Notes: generated from the sequence alone by a model not told the origin. A stretch of 64,000 nt of DNA from Tridacna crocea (GCA_943736015.1 OX031065.1:51686992-51750991), one strand, 5' to 3'; counted from the first letter of the stretch, positions 45,349-55,306 are shown. A program made the numbers and translations.

Positions 45349-45482
45349 CAAGTGATTTCGTATTGGCCCAGTTACAGGTCCGGATCAACCGTATTGGCCC
45401 GAGGCCGAAGGCCCAAGTCCTTTGGTCTCAGGCCAATATGGCTGGCTTCGAACCTGTAACTAGGCCAATACGAAAACACTTG
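45349..45482. mobile_element. Foldback repeat
   Basis: CAAGTGATTTCGTATTGGCC ... GTTACAGG against CCTGTAACTAGGCCAATACG ... CACTTG, with GAGGCCGAAGGCCC near the centre. It lies between two TP copies. Confidence 0.75.
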
Positions 45483-45483
45483 T

Positions 45484-45712
45484 TTAACCCATTACCACAC
45501 AATCCCTACTTTTGACGCCCCTGGGAAAGAAGCCTTTTGAAAACACTGTGGGAAAAGGAGAAAATGCTGGTAACCAGCATTTTCTCCTTTTCCCACAGTG
45601 TTTTCTACCCTTCCCAGAACAAATTTCTATTTTTCAGTCACCTTTTTTCTGTCATCTGCAAATGCTTTCAAATTGGGCCAGTCCAAAATTTTCTCGTGTG
45701 GTAAAGAGTTAA
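45484..45712 (+). mobile_element. TP MITE, full length, first of a chain of three
   Basis: TTAACCCATTACCACACAAT, perfect CACTGTG/CACAGTG core, R end closing GTGTGGTAAAGAGTTAA. The right TTAA is shared with the next copy. Confidence 0.94.
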
Positions 45713-45937
45713 CTCATTACCAAACGAAAATATTTTAGGCTTATCCAAATCTAAAGCATTTGCAGAAGACAAAGTAAAAGTAACTGAAAATTTGAAATTT
45801 GTTTTTTGAAGTGTAGAAAACATTGTGGGAAAAGGAGAAAATGCTAGTTACCAGCATTTTCTCCTTTTCCCACTATGTTTTCTGAGGGTTTCTTTCTCAG
45901 GGTAGTCAAAAGTAGGGATTGTGTGGTAATGGGTTAA
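45709..45937 (-). mobile_element. TP MITE, full length, middle of a chain of three
   Basis: Reversed relative to both neighbours. R end ATATTTTAGGCTTATCC, CATTGTG core with CACTATG in the second arm, L end GGATTGTGTGGTAATGGG. Confidence 0.94.
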
Positions 45938-46161
45938 CGCTTTACCAAACAAGCCCTGGTTTTTACGTGCCTGCAGTAAAAGTCTTTTGAAAACACTGTG
46001 GGAAAAGGAGAAATTGCTTGTGATGAGCAATTTCTCCTTTTCCCACAGTGTTTTCTACCTTTTTTGAGAACTTTCTGCCATTTTCTCCAAATCTAAAATT
46101 GTCGTCTGCAAACTCTTTTTGTTTGTAAGAGTCCAAAATTTGTCGTTTGGGAAAGGGTTAA
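45934..46161 (+). mobile_element. TP MITE subfamily C, full length, last of a chain of three
   Basis: TTAACGCTTTACCAAACAAG, ACGTGCCTGCAG, core GAAATTGCTTGTGATGAGCA, right end CGTTTGGGAAAGGGTTAA. A different subfamily from its two neighbours. Confidence 0.94.
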
Positions 46162-46784
46162 TAACATTATAATATTATTGTTTGTGTTTGGGATAACCAG
46201 CCTAAAATCATATACCTTGATGAGATAATTTGTAACCGCAACACAATAATGTCAAGTTTATATAATCTCATCACAGTTCTAGGTTAAAATGTTTCGCAAA
46301 AACAAGCAGTCATATAAAGTATTAATGAAAGGTTTATCAGGTAAGATTTATATGGTTATTTCAGTATTCAAATTTATTGATGCGTATTATGAGCATTCGT
46401 GCTAAAATAATATTCACAATAGGCCATTGGACAAGTGTGCCCTGGCTGTAAATGTTTATATCCCTGATGCACCATGGGATCGAATCGGTATGTACTGAAC
46501 TTGTGGTTGTTTCTTTTGCAGAGACAAAATTACAAAAATAACATGGGAGCTACCGTAGGCGCCAAATAAGGGGTAGTTTATCAGCAATGAATTGGGCGAG
46601 TTTATCAGGTGAGAGCTGTAATTAATACATTAATGATATTTACTAGCTCAACAGGTAGGTAAAGTCTACATTACAGTTTATGCTCTATTTATTACCGCTT
46701 CTTTACAGGGTCAGTTGTGTCAATAAATAATAACAAATATCACATTATAAATTCATTGATTGCGCTATCTTTCTTTGATTAGGT

Positions 46785-46935
46785 CTTTGGCTGCAACTCA
46801 ATGACCATTTGCAGAGTGTAGACTATTTGTGGACAATGTAGATCAAGGTCAGACTGCACAAAATGTGCAGTCTGATCTTGAATCTACAGTATCTGATACA
46901 GATATATTTCCTCCCAAAAAGAATACCTTTCAAAT
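46785..46935 (-). mobile_element. Second TTAA-associated element with GATCAGACTG hairpin, reversed
   Basis: Hairpin GTGGACAATGTAGATCAAGG ... GTGCAGTCTGATCTTGAATC. The sequence after it, ATATATTTCCTCCCAAAAAG, is the complement of the block before the 41064 hairpin, and CTCAATGACCATTTGCAGAG before it matches the other flank. Confidence 0.7.
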
Positions 46936-47000
46936 TGTAAAGTTTGTTTCATGTACTGTAGCCTTACAAGATTCATTTTACTTACTTAGCAGGATAAAGG

Positions 47001-47172
47001 TTAATAATTCTTTCACAAACAACAAAATTTAGACTTTTCCAAATGAAAAATTCTGCAGACAGGGCAGAAAACAATATTTGAAAAGGAAAAAGTACTGATT
47101 ACACATAGTTTCTCCATTAACCACAATGTTTTCAAGGGTTGATAACACCCGGTTGTGCAGTAAAGAAATAAC
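47001..47172 (-). mobile_element. TP MITE, heavily diverged
   Basis: TTAATAATTCTTTCACAAAC, AACAAAATTTAGAC, a decayed core (GAAAAGGAAAAAGTACTGAT) and a shortened L end. Confidence 0.65.
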
Positions 47173-47343
47173 TGTAAATGAAAAAAGATTTATCTGAGAA
47201 ATAAAAACTAATAAAACCTAGCTATGACAAAAACAAACATTAACTCTTATCCTGCAGAATAACGAAAAACAAAATTTCCATGGGGTAGTAAAACTTAAAT
47301 ATTAATATTTCTAAGTTTAACTTTCGGCAGTAACAATTCCTCT

Positions 47344-47452
47344 TTGGACAATGTAGATCCAAGATCAGACTACATGCTCCGTGCAGTCTGATCTTGATCT
47401 ATGCTGTCCACAAATGGTCAGTGAGTAGTGCTTAGCAGCCTAAGGGTTAAAA
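47344..47452 (+). mobile_element. Second TTAA-associated element, third copy
   Basis: TTTGGACAATGTAGATCCAA ... GTGCAGTCTGATCTTGATCT, then CACAAATGGTCAGTGAGTAG and TTAGCAGCCTAAGGGTTAA, as at 41064-41174. The left leader is missing. It lies 44 bases from transporter exon 1. Confidence 0.7.
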
Positions 47453-47495
47453 GATTTAAGCAGAGTGAAAAAAAATAGAAATAAACCAGAAGTAC

Positions 47496-47532
47496 CTTTA
47501 AATCCAGAATCCACCGTTTCACTTCTTTGCAT
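47496..47532 (-). CDS. SLC7-type amino-acid transporter, candidate first coding exon
   Basis: Candidate start exon of the transporter whose later exons are at 27903-27980 and 13606-13878. It encodes MQRSETVDSGFK plus one base. An in-frame TAA lies about 80 bases upstream with no other ATG between, which favours this start if the 5' UTR is contiguous. The donor reads AAAG|GTACTT, weaker than consensus. It leaves phase 1, which joins in frame to the GT that opens the next exon, giving a Gly. The peptide is hydrophilic and acidic, as expected for a cytosolic N-terminal tail. The exon is short and the assignment rests on phase agreement over a roughly 20-kb intron, so it is less secure than exon 3. 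Confidence 0.5.
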
Positions 47533-47807
47533 ATTCTTGACTACCCTGCCTTGCTTATAAAGTAGAGACAGACAGACCTCCTCTGTGACCTTCAAACTAA
47601 AGAATAATTAAGTTTCAGACAGATTTAAATGTCACTTGGCACTCTATTGATCTGTATTGCTCGACTTAACTTAGCTACAAACATTGACTACGGTACTGTG
47701 TTATGAATAGACTTGTTTCAGTTCAGCCTCGTGTAAATTCCAATATTCCTATGTTATTGGGAATTCCACCATGGAGTGTATGAATCCAGTCTGTATTAAA
47801 CCAAGGT

Positions 47808-47823
47808 GGGGGGGGGGGGGGGG
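47808..47823 (+). repeat. Poly-G run of 16
   Basis: Sixteen G in a row after CCAAGGT. The exact length may be uncertain in the assembly. Confidence 0.9.
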
Positions 47824-48204
47824 TGGTTCTAATAAACAGGATCAAAACTTGCAATCTTGCACATACACTAAGATTTACAATCAGCCAACATAATGCATTA
47901 TGTATAATACCCCCACATACACTGATAAAAGATCTTGAAATCTCCTTCCCTTTCTGTTATATTTGCCTTTTGAGAACACTTAAAATATCATCTATAACAA
48001 AACACAAACTCAATTAAATAGCATGTAAATCTAAACATTTCATAATAAACATAACTTTAAAAACAAATTCAAACTTTCTAAAGTCCCTGAATAGAGAATT
48101 GTTCACATTCAGCATAATTACAAAGCAAATCCAAATTCTTTTTCTCAGTAGATCTAGTTTTCTATATCAAATTTCTTTCCAAACTAAAAAAAGTTAGTTA
48201 TCCC

Positions 48205-48433
48205 TTAACCCATTACCAAACGACAAAATTTTAGGCTTGTCCAAATTGAAAGGAATTGCAGACGACAAAATAAAAGTGACTAAAAATTTGAAATTTGTTT
48301 TGTGAAGGGTAGAAAACATTGTGGGAAAAGGAGAAAATGCTGGTTACCAGCATTTTCTCCTTTTCCCACAAAGTTTTCTAAAAGCTTCTTTCTCACGGGC
48401 GTCAAAAGTAGGGAATGTGTGGTAATGGGTTAA
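48205..48433 (-). mobile_element. TP MITE, full length, first of a pair
   Basis: R end CGACAAAATTTTAGGCTTGT, perfect centre, L end closing GTGTGGTAATGGGTTAA. The final TTAA is shared. Confidence 0.93.
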
Positions 48434-48666
48434 GCCCTTCGCTCTTTATGAAATGACAAAATTTTAGACTGGTCCAAATCGAAAGGATTTGCAGGCAACA
48501 AAATTTGCATGACTCATGAATTGATATTTGTTCTGGAAGAGCAGCCAACATTGTGGTAATAGGAGAAAATCCTAGTTACCAATATTTTCTCCTTTTCCCA
48601 CAATGTTTTCAAAAGGCTTCTTTTTCCAGGGTAGTGAAAACAAGGGATTGTTTGGGAAAGGGTTAA
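48430..48666 (-). mobile_element. TP MITE, second of a pair
   Basis: TTAAGCCCTTCGCTCTTTAT, R end GACAAAATTTTAGACTGGTC, core with GTGGTAATAGG and CCTAGTTACC, and L end GGGATTGTTTGGGAAAGGGT. Confidence 0.9.
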
Positions 48667-48667
48667 C

Positions 48668-48713
48668 ACAATGAATGAATAAATGAATGAATGAATGAAT
48701 CAATCAATCAATC

Positions 48714-48752
<39 letters not shown>
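48668..48752 (+). repeat. (AATG)n / (AATC)n microsatellite
   Basis: Five or six AATG units turn into about 13 AATC units with one slip (ATCATCAATC). It starts right after a TP copy. Confidence 0.92.
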
Positions 48753-48755
<3 letters not shown>

Positions 48756-48885
48756 AGACCTTTTCAATGGTGAATAACAGCCCAAAAATTGCTTTTTGAA
48801 GCTATTCCTTCCAGAATACAAAAAAAAAAAGCAGCACACAATGAAGATGTAAGAAGAGACTACAGACCTTATGCTGGTTCCCTAC

Positions 48886-49107
48886 TTAACCCATTACCAA
48901 ACAACAATATTTTAGACTGGTCCAAATTGAAAGCATTTGCAGACGACAAAATAAAAGTGACTGAAAATTTGAAATTTGTTTTGTGAAGGATAGAAAACAT
49001 TGTGGGAAAAGGAGAAAATGCTGGTTACCAGCATTTTGTCCTTTTCCCACAATGTTTTCTAAAGGCTTCTTTCTCAGAGGCGTAGGGATTGTGTGTAAAT
49101 GGGTTAA
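48886..49107 (-). mobile_element. TP MITE, shortened L end; source of a duplication break
   Basis: R end, perfect first arm, second arm with GCATTTTGTCC, L end cut to GAGGCGTAGGGATTGTGTGT. The 812-bp duplicated segment starts inside its first core arm at 49007. Confidence 0.92.
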
Positions 49108-49241
49108 AGTGTCAAAACTGTGAGAGGATTACATCAAATGAGAAACATATGAGGCAATCTTACATCATCTGTGTTTTACAAAATTAATATGCAGGTAAAA
49201 TTCAAGCTTCATTCAGCACTCAGTCAAACCTGACCCTTTCT

Positions 49242-49458
49242 TTAGCTCTTTACCATATGACAACATGGAACCTTTTGCAGACAACAAACGAGATGTACCG
49301 GTAGGTCAAAAGATGATTTTTGTCTTTGATAGGGTAGAAAACATTGTGGGAAAAGGAGAAAATGCAGGTAACCAGCATTTTCTCCATTTCCCACAATGTT
49401 TTCAAAAGGCTTCTTCTTCAGGGTCATTATAAGTCATGATTGTGTGGTAAAAGGTTAA
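49242..49458 (-). mobile_element. TP MITE, diverged R end, first of a chain of three
   Basis: Left edge TTAG, a short R half with CTTTTGCAGACAACAAACGA, core with GCAGGTAACCAGC, and L end closing GTAAAAGGTTAA. Shares TTAA with the next copy. Confidence 0.88.
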
Positions 49459-49569
49459 CCATTTACCTAACAACTCTTGAGTTGTAGCAACTCTGTGCTA
49501 CGAGGTTTTTGAAAACATTGTGGGAAAAGGAGAAATGTTAAAAGTTGTGATTGTGTGGTAAAGAGTTAA
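49455..49569. mobile_element. TP MITE chimera with two L ends, core reduced
   Basis: The left L end is CTAACAACTCTTGAGTTGTA. One arm GAAAACATTGTGGGAAAAGG, then AAAAGTTGTGATTGTGTGGT, an L end reversed. No R end and no second arm. Confidence 0.82.
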
Positions 49570-49794
49570 CTCATTACCAAACAACAATATTTTAGGCTTG
49601 TCCAAATCGAAAGCATCTGCAGACAACAAGATAAAAATGATTGAAGATTCAAAATTTGTTTCATGAACAGTAGAAAACATTGTGGGAAAAGGAGAAAATG
49701 CTGGTTACCAGCATTTTCTCCTTTTCCCTCAATGTTTTCTAAAAGCTTCTTTATCAAGGTCCTCAAAAGTAGAGATTGCGTGGTATCGGGTTAA
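49566..49794 (-). mobile_element. TP MITE, full length, last of a chain of three
   Basis: R end AACAATATTTTAGGCTTGTC, centre GGTTACC, second arm CCCTCAATG, L end closing GTATCGGGTTAA. The duplicated segment ends 24 bases later. Confidence 0.92.
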
Positions 49795-49888
49795 TTGGAA
49801 GACAATAAGACTCATAAAATCAAAGGACTGAAGGTCCTGAAAGTCGCACTAATGGTGAAACCTTGATATTTTGGGACTGATAGGTGGT

Positions 49889-50085
49889 CATCACCCTTTT
49901 ACAGGACAATCTTGCTTTTACGTAATTCAAACAGCTTTGGAAAACAGAGCTGAAAGAAAGAAAAACTCATTTTTTTTTACTCAAGGTTTTCTTCCAATTA
50001 GACTCAAATTTAATGGTTTACCGTAAGTCAAATTTGATTAGTTTTCAGCAATTCTTCGATTTTGACTAGTCTGCAATTTAGTTGA
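49889..50085 (+). mobile_element. Possible highly decayed TP subfamily C copy
   Basis: TTTACAGGACAATCTTGC, TTTTACGTAATTC and AAAACAGAGCTGAAAG recall the C left end. The core is unrecognisable. Confidence 0.3.
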
Positions 50086-50280
50086 GCAAATGCAGTTACT
50101 TGTAATAGGCAGCTTCCCACCAAGTTAGATCTTTTCATTTTTCTTTTACTTTAATATATCCATCTTGGCATATAGCCTGACATAATATACCCAAAACAAT
50201 ATTAAATGTATGTCATTGGTCACATCTATTACTTGGAACTTACTGAAACAGTGCCACTGCATACCGATGCTAGCACTTGA

Positions 50281-51569
50281 CAATTTTTGAAAAGGGACAC
50301 ATAAGGGACATCTCTGTGAAATCATTTCAAAATCTGACCAACCATTTCAGTGAAGAAGAATTTTCAAGAATTTCTTCATGTCCAAATAGTGCAAGTGGAC
50401 CCCATTTACCAGAGCCATGCTTCTTGATGGATCAGAATTTCGAAAACATTTTTGAAAATGGTCACCCAAGGAAGATTGCTTTGAAATTATTTTAAAATCT
50501 GATCATGGGTTTCAGAGAAGGTGAATTTTCAAGAAATTCTTCATTTCCATATTGTAGCCCCAATTCACCTGAGCCATGTTTCTTGGCAAATCAAAATTTC
50601 GCGAACAAGTTTTTAAAAGGGTCACCCAAGGAACATCTCTGTGAACTTTTTTCAATATCTGATCAGCCGTTTCAGAGAAGTAAGAATATTCAAGAATTTC
50701 TGCATGTCTATATAAGTACAAGTAGCCCCCATTCACCAGAGCCATGTTTCTTGATGGATTGAAATTTCGCAAACAATTTTTGAAAAGAATTTTTTAGAAT
50801 TTCTTCATTCCTGTATAGTGCAAATAGCCCCCATTCACCAGAGTCATGTTTCTTGACTGATCAAAATTTCACGAAAAAGTTTTGGAAAGGGTCACTTAAG
50901 GTAGTGGACCCGTAATAAGCATAGTGCAGCATGGCATAAAATTTCTGGACAGTTGATAAGACATATTTTGTACAGATATGATACTGTTGCAAACATTTTT
51001 GACCGAACAGAAATTCCTTCGGGGTCCGTCTTGAAATTATTTGTTGATAATTTTGTTAGTTTCCAGAAAAGGGAGGTAATTATCATATCCATTTGTAATG
51101 AAATTATAGTAGTTATAGATTTATAAATGATAATTCCAGGAAGGACAAAAAAGAAAAAGTGGCTCGGTGAAAGTAGTACAATAGTGCTCAATTTTAATCT
51201 TAGCAAATTTTCTAGGGTGATATTATAGTGGAAATAGCTGTGTTCTATTACGGGTCCACTACGTTAAGGAACAACTCTGTGAAATTATTTTAAAATCTGG
51301 CCAGCTGTTTCAGAGAAGATTTTTAAAGAATTTCTTAGAAAACTGTTTGGTTGCCATGGCAACCAAAACTTTTGACGTAATCAAATTCTGTGAACAATTT
51401 TCAAAGAGGACCTCCCAAGGAACATTCCAGCCAAGTTTGGTCCATATTGGCCCAGCGGTTTTGGAGGAGTTGATGTTTAAAGAATTGTTGATGACGCATG
51501 ACGGATGACAGACACCAGGTGATCCTAAAAGCTTCCCTTGAGCATGTTGTGCTCAGGTTAGCTGAAAAA
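50281..51569 (+). mobile_element. Pearl-like element with 166-bp monomers, left end missing
   Basis: Same core words as 37449-39026 (GGGTCACCCAAGGAACATCT, CCCCCATTCACCAGAGCCAT), a GGTTGCCATGGCAACC block, a shortened GATGACGCATGACGG tract, and right end GAGCATGTTGTGCTC, AGGTTAG, CTGA. Interrupted by a MITE at 50900-51263. Confidence 0.8.
50900..51263. mobile_element. MITE with GTAGTGGACCCG TIRs, TTAA target site
   Basis: GTAGTGGACCCGTAATA at the left and TATTACGGGTCCACTAC at the right. TTAA flanks both sides (50896-50899, 51264-51267) and the host monomer continues across. It is 364 bp, unrelated in sequence to TP, and has no transposase. Confidence 0.85.
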
Positions 51570-51686
51570 ACAGTCCTAAGGTTTTTCATCTCAACCAAAC
51601 TGACTCTCAAACTATAAAAAATATTTGCAAAGTAATTAATAACTATGCAATCTACAACAGGTTAAAGACCATTGTGAATAATTAGT

Positions 51687-51907
51687 TTAACTCATTACCA
51701 GACCAGCCCAATTTTAGGCTTGTCCAAATTGAAAGCATTTCCAGACGACAAAATAAAAGTGACAGAAAATTTGAAATTTGTTTTGTGAAGGTTAGAAAAA
51801 ATTGTGGGAAAAGGAGAAAATGCATTTTTTTCCCTTTTCCCACAATGTGTTCTAAAGGCTTCTTTCTCAGGGTAGTCGAAATTAGGGATTGTGTGGTAAT
51901 GGGTTAA
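51687..51907 (-). mobile_element. TP MITE with collapsed core centre
   Basis: TTAA at both edges. The arms remain, but the centre reads GAGAAAATGCATTTTTTTCC: the GCTGGTTACCAGC dyad is lost. Confidence 0.9.
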
Positions 51908-52008
51908 TCACCACATTAAATTTGTTACACTCTTTTTGAGTGCTGAAATTGTATCTTTGCTATCCAAACAATGTAATTAATGTATCACATTTCTGTTATA
52001 TCATTTCT

Positions 52009-52235
52009 TTAACCCATTACCACACAATCCCTACTTTTGACGCCCCTGAGAAAGAAGCCTTTTGAAAACACTGTGGGAAAAGGAGAAAATGCTGGTAACC
52101 AGAATTTTCTCCTTTTCCCACAGTGTTTTCTATCCTCCCAGTACAAATTTCAGTTTTTCAGTCACCTTTATTTTGTCGTCTGCAAATGCTTTCAATTTAG
52201 ACCAGTCCAAATTTTCTTGTGTGGTAAAGAGTTAA
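52009..52235 (+). mobile_element. TP MITE, full length
   Basis: TTAACCCATTACCACACAAT, CACTGTG/CACAGTG core, R end closing TGTGTGGTAAAGAGTTAA. Confidence 0.93.
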
Positions 52236-53778
52236 ATGTGCTGATGCTTATGTTTTTTTTTCATATATAAAACATATTTTTATAATGATGCATAAATATT
52301 TTTAAAGTATCCAATATGCTTTTTTTTTTTCATTAATAGTAACTTTATCTTCCTTAAAAAAAAATTGAAAGAAAAACGTGATTTTATCACTAAGCATTTG
52401 ATTCACTTCGCTATGTTTATTGTTAAATAAGTTTCATCATTGGTTTTAATCATGTAAGGCAAATTTAAAATAAAGCAAGAGTTATAAATCATCTTGATGA
52501 CGAATACGTAATTTCTATTAATTTTTACATAAATTGAAGTTAGAAATACTATAAAAATCATGTGTTCATTTTGACTACACATTGGGTACGTTTTGACTCC
52601 ACTTGGGTAGGTTTAGACTTCATTTGGGTAAGTTTTGACTCCATTCGGGTACGTTTTGACTTGGGTACGTTTTGGTTTGAGTAAGTTTTGACTGTAAACC
52701 CCCTCAACAGTGCAACTGTCAATGTACGGTCGTAATTGCTGTACTTTACCTTGCGTTTCATATTTCATGTTGTATTTACTGTATACGGAGGGGATGAAAT
52801 ATCCTTGTCGCCACTCTTTTGGGGTCCGAACAAATGCAGTAATCAACATTTTAACTTTACTGGTGTTAATCGTTATACATGTGCGTTTGTTTTCTATCCC
52901 GTCCGCCATTTGCATTTTCTTAATCAAAGTACAATTTTGTACTTCAAACTTAAGCTGATCAAAGACCTAAAATACTAGAATTCATAGCAAAAGTTCATGT
53001 CTGATTTCCATAAAATCGTGTATATAAGCGTTTCGCATGCAGTTTTATGTGTTACAAAAGTTTTTTGATGTGTAATGGAATAGTTTTTGGGTGTTTCGGG
53101 GTATTCGAGTGGTTTGGGGTGTTTCATCCGAGACGTGCGTTACAAACTAGGTCAAAGCTGCGGAACGAAATAAATTTTCAAATTTAGAGCGAGTTTTACG
53201 ATATTTAACCCTGAATTCATGGTTTGCATGGTTTAAAAGAGTTGATTTCAAATGGCATCACTCGAGTCCGAAATTCCACCCTTATAAGCGAAGCTCTACC
53301 GGTCTCGATAATACATGAATATTTACAGTAAGATGCTCTCGATAAGCCATATTAATCCGCGATCCCTTTTAAACTCACATTAAGCATTGATGGGGGATAT
53401 CTTAGCTGAATTGTATTTTCTTTACCCATCTAAACAAAGATAGATGTTAAATTTTCACATGATATACAAAATAACCGCATTTTTTTTAATTTAAAATTTG
53501 AGTCACGTTCTCCTTTTTCTAGCGTAGGTATATGAGTTATAAGAGTTACCGGGTCCAGTCCCATCATAAAGAACAAATTCCAGACATACCAAAGAAAAAG
53601 TAGTTCTACAGCGATTGGGTTAAAAGCAGAGTAACTGCACCTCGTTTATGAAGTATATACGACGTTTTTGATCCAATTTTTTGCATGATTCTTCAACCCA
53701 CTATAGACACCCCCAACCCACCCTGAGCTCCTCGAGCTCATCGCAAAAAGTCGAACGTTTTGACAAACGTGCGACTTA
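52236..53778. other. Mostly single-copy stretch, one minisatellite
   Basis: Contains the 52568-52690 minisatellite. On the minus strand GCAAATGGCGGACGGGATAG (from 52915) has a start-codon context like that of bivalve first exons, and CACCAGTAAAGTT 45 bases on could be a donor. No domain is recognisable. The 53140-53778 part is unrecognised. Confidence 0.4.
52568..52690 (+). repeat. About 21-bp minisatellite
   Basis: Five to six imperfect units of GGGTACGTTTTGACTCCAYT. The minus-strand reading gives a Lys/Thr-rich repeat peptide, which looks accidental. Confidence 0.8.
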
Positions 53779-53879
53779 AAAAGGAGAAAATGCTGGTTAC
53801 CAGCATTTTGTCCTTTTCCCACAATGTTTTCTAAAGGCTTCTTTCTCAGAGGCGTAGGGATTGTGTGTAAATGGGTTAA
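53779..53879 (-). mobile_element. TP MITE, cut by the duplication break
   Basis: Begins AAAAGGAGAAAATGCTGG, keeps the second arm and L end of the copy at 48886, and lacks the R half. Confidence 0.9.
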
Positions 53880-54013
53880 AGTGTCAAAACTGTGAGAGGA
53901 TTACATCAAATGAGAAACATATGAGGCAATCTTACATCATCTGTGTTTTACAAAATTAATATGCAGGTAAAATTCAAGCTTCATTCAGCACTCAGTCAAA
54001 CCTGACCCTTTCT

Positions 54014-54230
54014 TTAGCTCTTTACCATATGACAACATGGAACCTTTTGCAGACAACAAACGAGATGTACCGGTAGGTCAAAAGATGATTTTTGTCTTTG
54101 ATAGGGTAGAAAACATTGTGGGAAAAGGAGAAAATGCAGGTAACCAGCATTTTCTCCATTTCCCACAATGTTTTCAAAAGGCTTCTTCTTCAGGGTCATT
54201 ATAAGTCATGATTGTGTGGTAAAAGGTTAA
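54014..54230 (-). mobile_element. TP MITE, duplicate of 49242-49458
   Basis: Duplicated with its segment, not by independent transposition. Confidence 0.9.
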
Positions 54231-54341
54231 CCATTTACCTAACAACTCTTGAGTTGTAGCAACTCTGTGCTACGAGGTTTTTGAAAACATTGTGGGAAAA
54301 GGAGAAATGTTAAAAGTTGTGATTGTGTGGTAAAGAGTTAA
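54227..54341. mobile_element. TP double-L chimera, duplicate of 49455-49569
   Basis: Same two L ends and single core arm as the original. Confidence 0.85.
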
Positions 54342-54566
54342 CTCATTACCAAACAACAATATTTTAGGCTTGTCCAAATCGAAGGCATCTGCAGACAACA
54401 AGATAAAAATGATTGAAGATTCAAAATTTGTTTCATGAACAGTAGAAAACATTGTGGGAAAAGGAGAAAATGCTGGTTACCAGCATTTTCTCCTTTTCCC
54501 TCAATGTTTTCTAAAAGCTTCTTTATCAAGGTCCTCAAAAGTAGAGATTGCGTGGTATCGGGTTAA
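54338..54566 (-). mobile_element. TP MITE, duplicate of 49566-49794
   Basis: One base differs from the original (GAAGGCATC against GAAAGCATC), in the R end. Confidence 0.92.
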
Positions 54567-54888
54567 TTGGAAGACAATAAGACTCATAAACATCAAGGTT
54601 TGGGCCACTTTTGAGTGTGGGTTCAAGCCCAACAGCTGTCTAGTCTATCTTGATCAGACAATTATAATGATCAGCTACATAACATGTTCTGGAGAAGACC
54701 TGTCTTCAGTATTTACCTTTCAATCCAAAAATAACCCCCTTTCTCTGTTGAATTGTTAGATGGCATCTGGAAATAGTAAGATCAGAATAGGAATTATTTT
54801 GTTTGCATAGGATTTTACATGAGCACCAGGCTGGAGCTTTTCCGTGCATTACCTAAATAACTTGAACCATATTCCATGAAAAGGGGGC

Positions 54889-55117
54889 TTAAATCTTTAC
54901 CAAACAAGCCCTGGTTTTTACGACCCCGAGATAGAGGTCTTTTGAAAACATTGTGGGAAAAGGAGAAATTGCTGGTAACCAGCATTTTCTCCTTTTCCCA
55001 AAATGTTTTCTTCCCTGCTAGAAATAAATTTCAATTTTTGAGTTACTTTTATTTTGACATCTGCAAGTACCTTCAATTTGGACCAGTCTAAAATTTTGTC
55101 GTATGGTAAAGGATTAA
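54889..55117 (+). mobile_element. TP MITE, full length, mixed A/C character
   Basis: The L end resembles subfamily C (AAACAAGCCCTGGTTTTTAC). The core has GAGAAATTGCTGGTAACCAG, a C-type first arm beside an A-type second arm. R end closes GGATTAA. Confidence 0.9.
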
Positions 55118-55306
55118 TACGTCTGCATAAGTATCAACTCGGGTCAGCATACGCAAATAACGCAGACTGACCAAGGCTGAACTTTTTTGCCAATGGTAAA
55201 TTTTCAGCATGTAGAAAGACCAGTCAATCTTGTGATTCAGTTCTAATCCATAATTATGTGATGACTTGGTTGGGATCATGGATCAGACATATACATAAAG
55301 CCACCT

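Larger units (their letters stand above)
49007..49818 (+). repeat. 812-bp segment, original copy of a direct duplication
   Basis: Repeated at 53779-54590, offset 4772. The only difference noticed is one base (A or G in CGAARGCATCT). It contains one partial and three complete TP copies. Confidence 0.93.
53779..54590 (+). repeat. 812-bp segment, derived copy of a direct duplication
   Basis: Near-identical to 49007-49818. The left break is inside the first core arm of a TP copy whose R half is absent here, so this is the derived copy. Confidence 0.93.

Noticed and set aside
47555..47562. TATA box TTTATAAG upstream of transporter exon 1
   Set aside because: It lies only about 25 bases before the ATG, so a start site set by it would fall at or after the start codon.
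50892..51206. 104-residue ORF on the minus strand
   Set aside because: It lies within the 50900-51263 MITE, crosses its TIR, and shows no domain.
52558..52761. Lys/Thr-rich repeat protein on the minus strand (KSKRTRMESKLTQMKSKPTQ)
   Set aside because: It is the translation of an imperfect 21-bp minisatellite, without splice or start support of its own.
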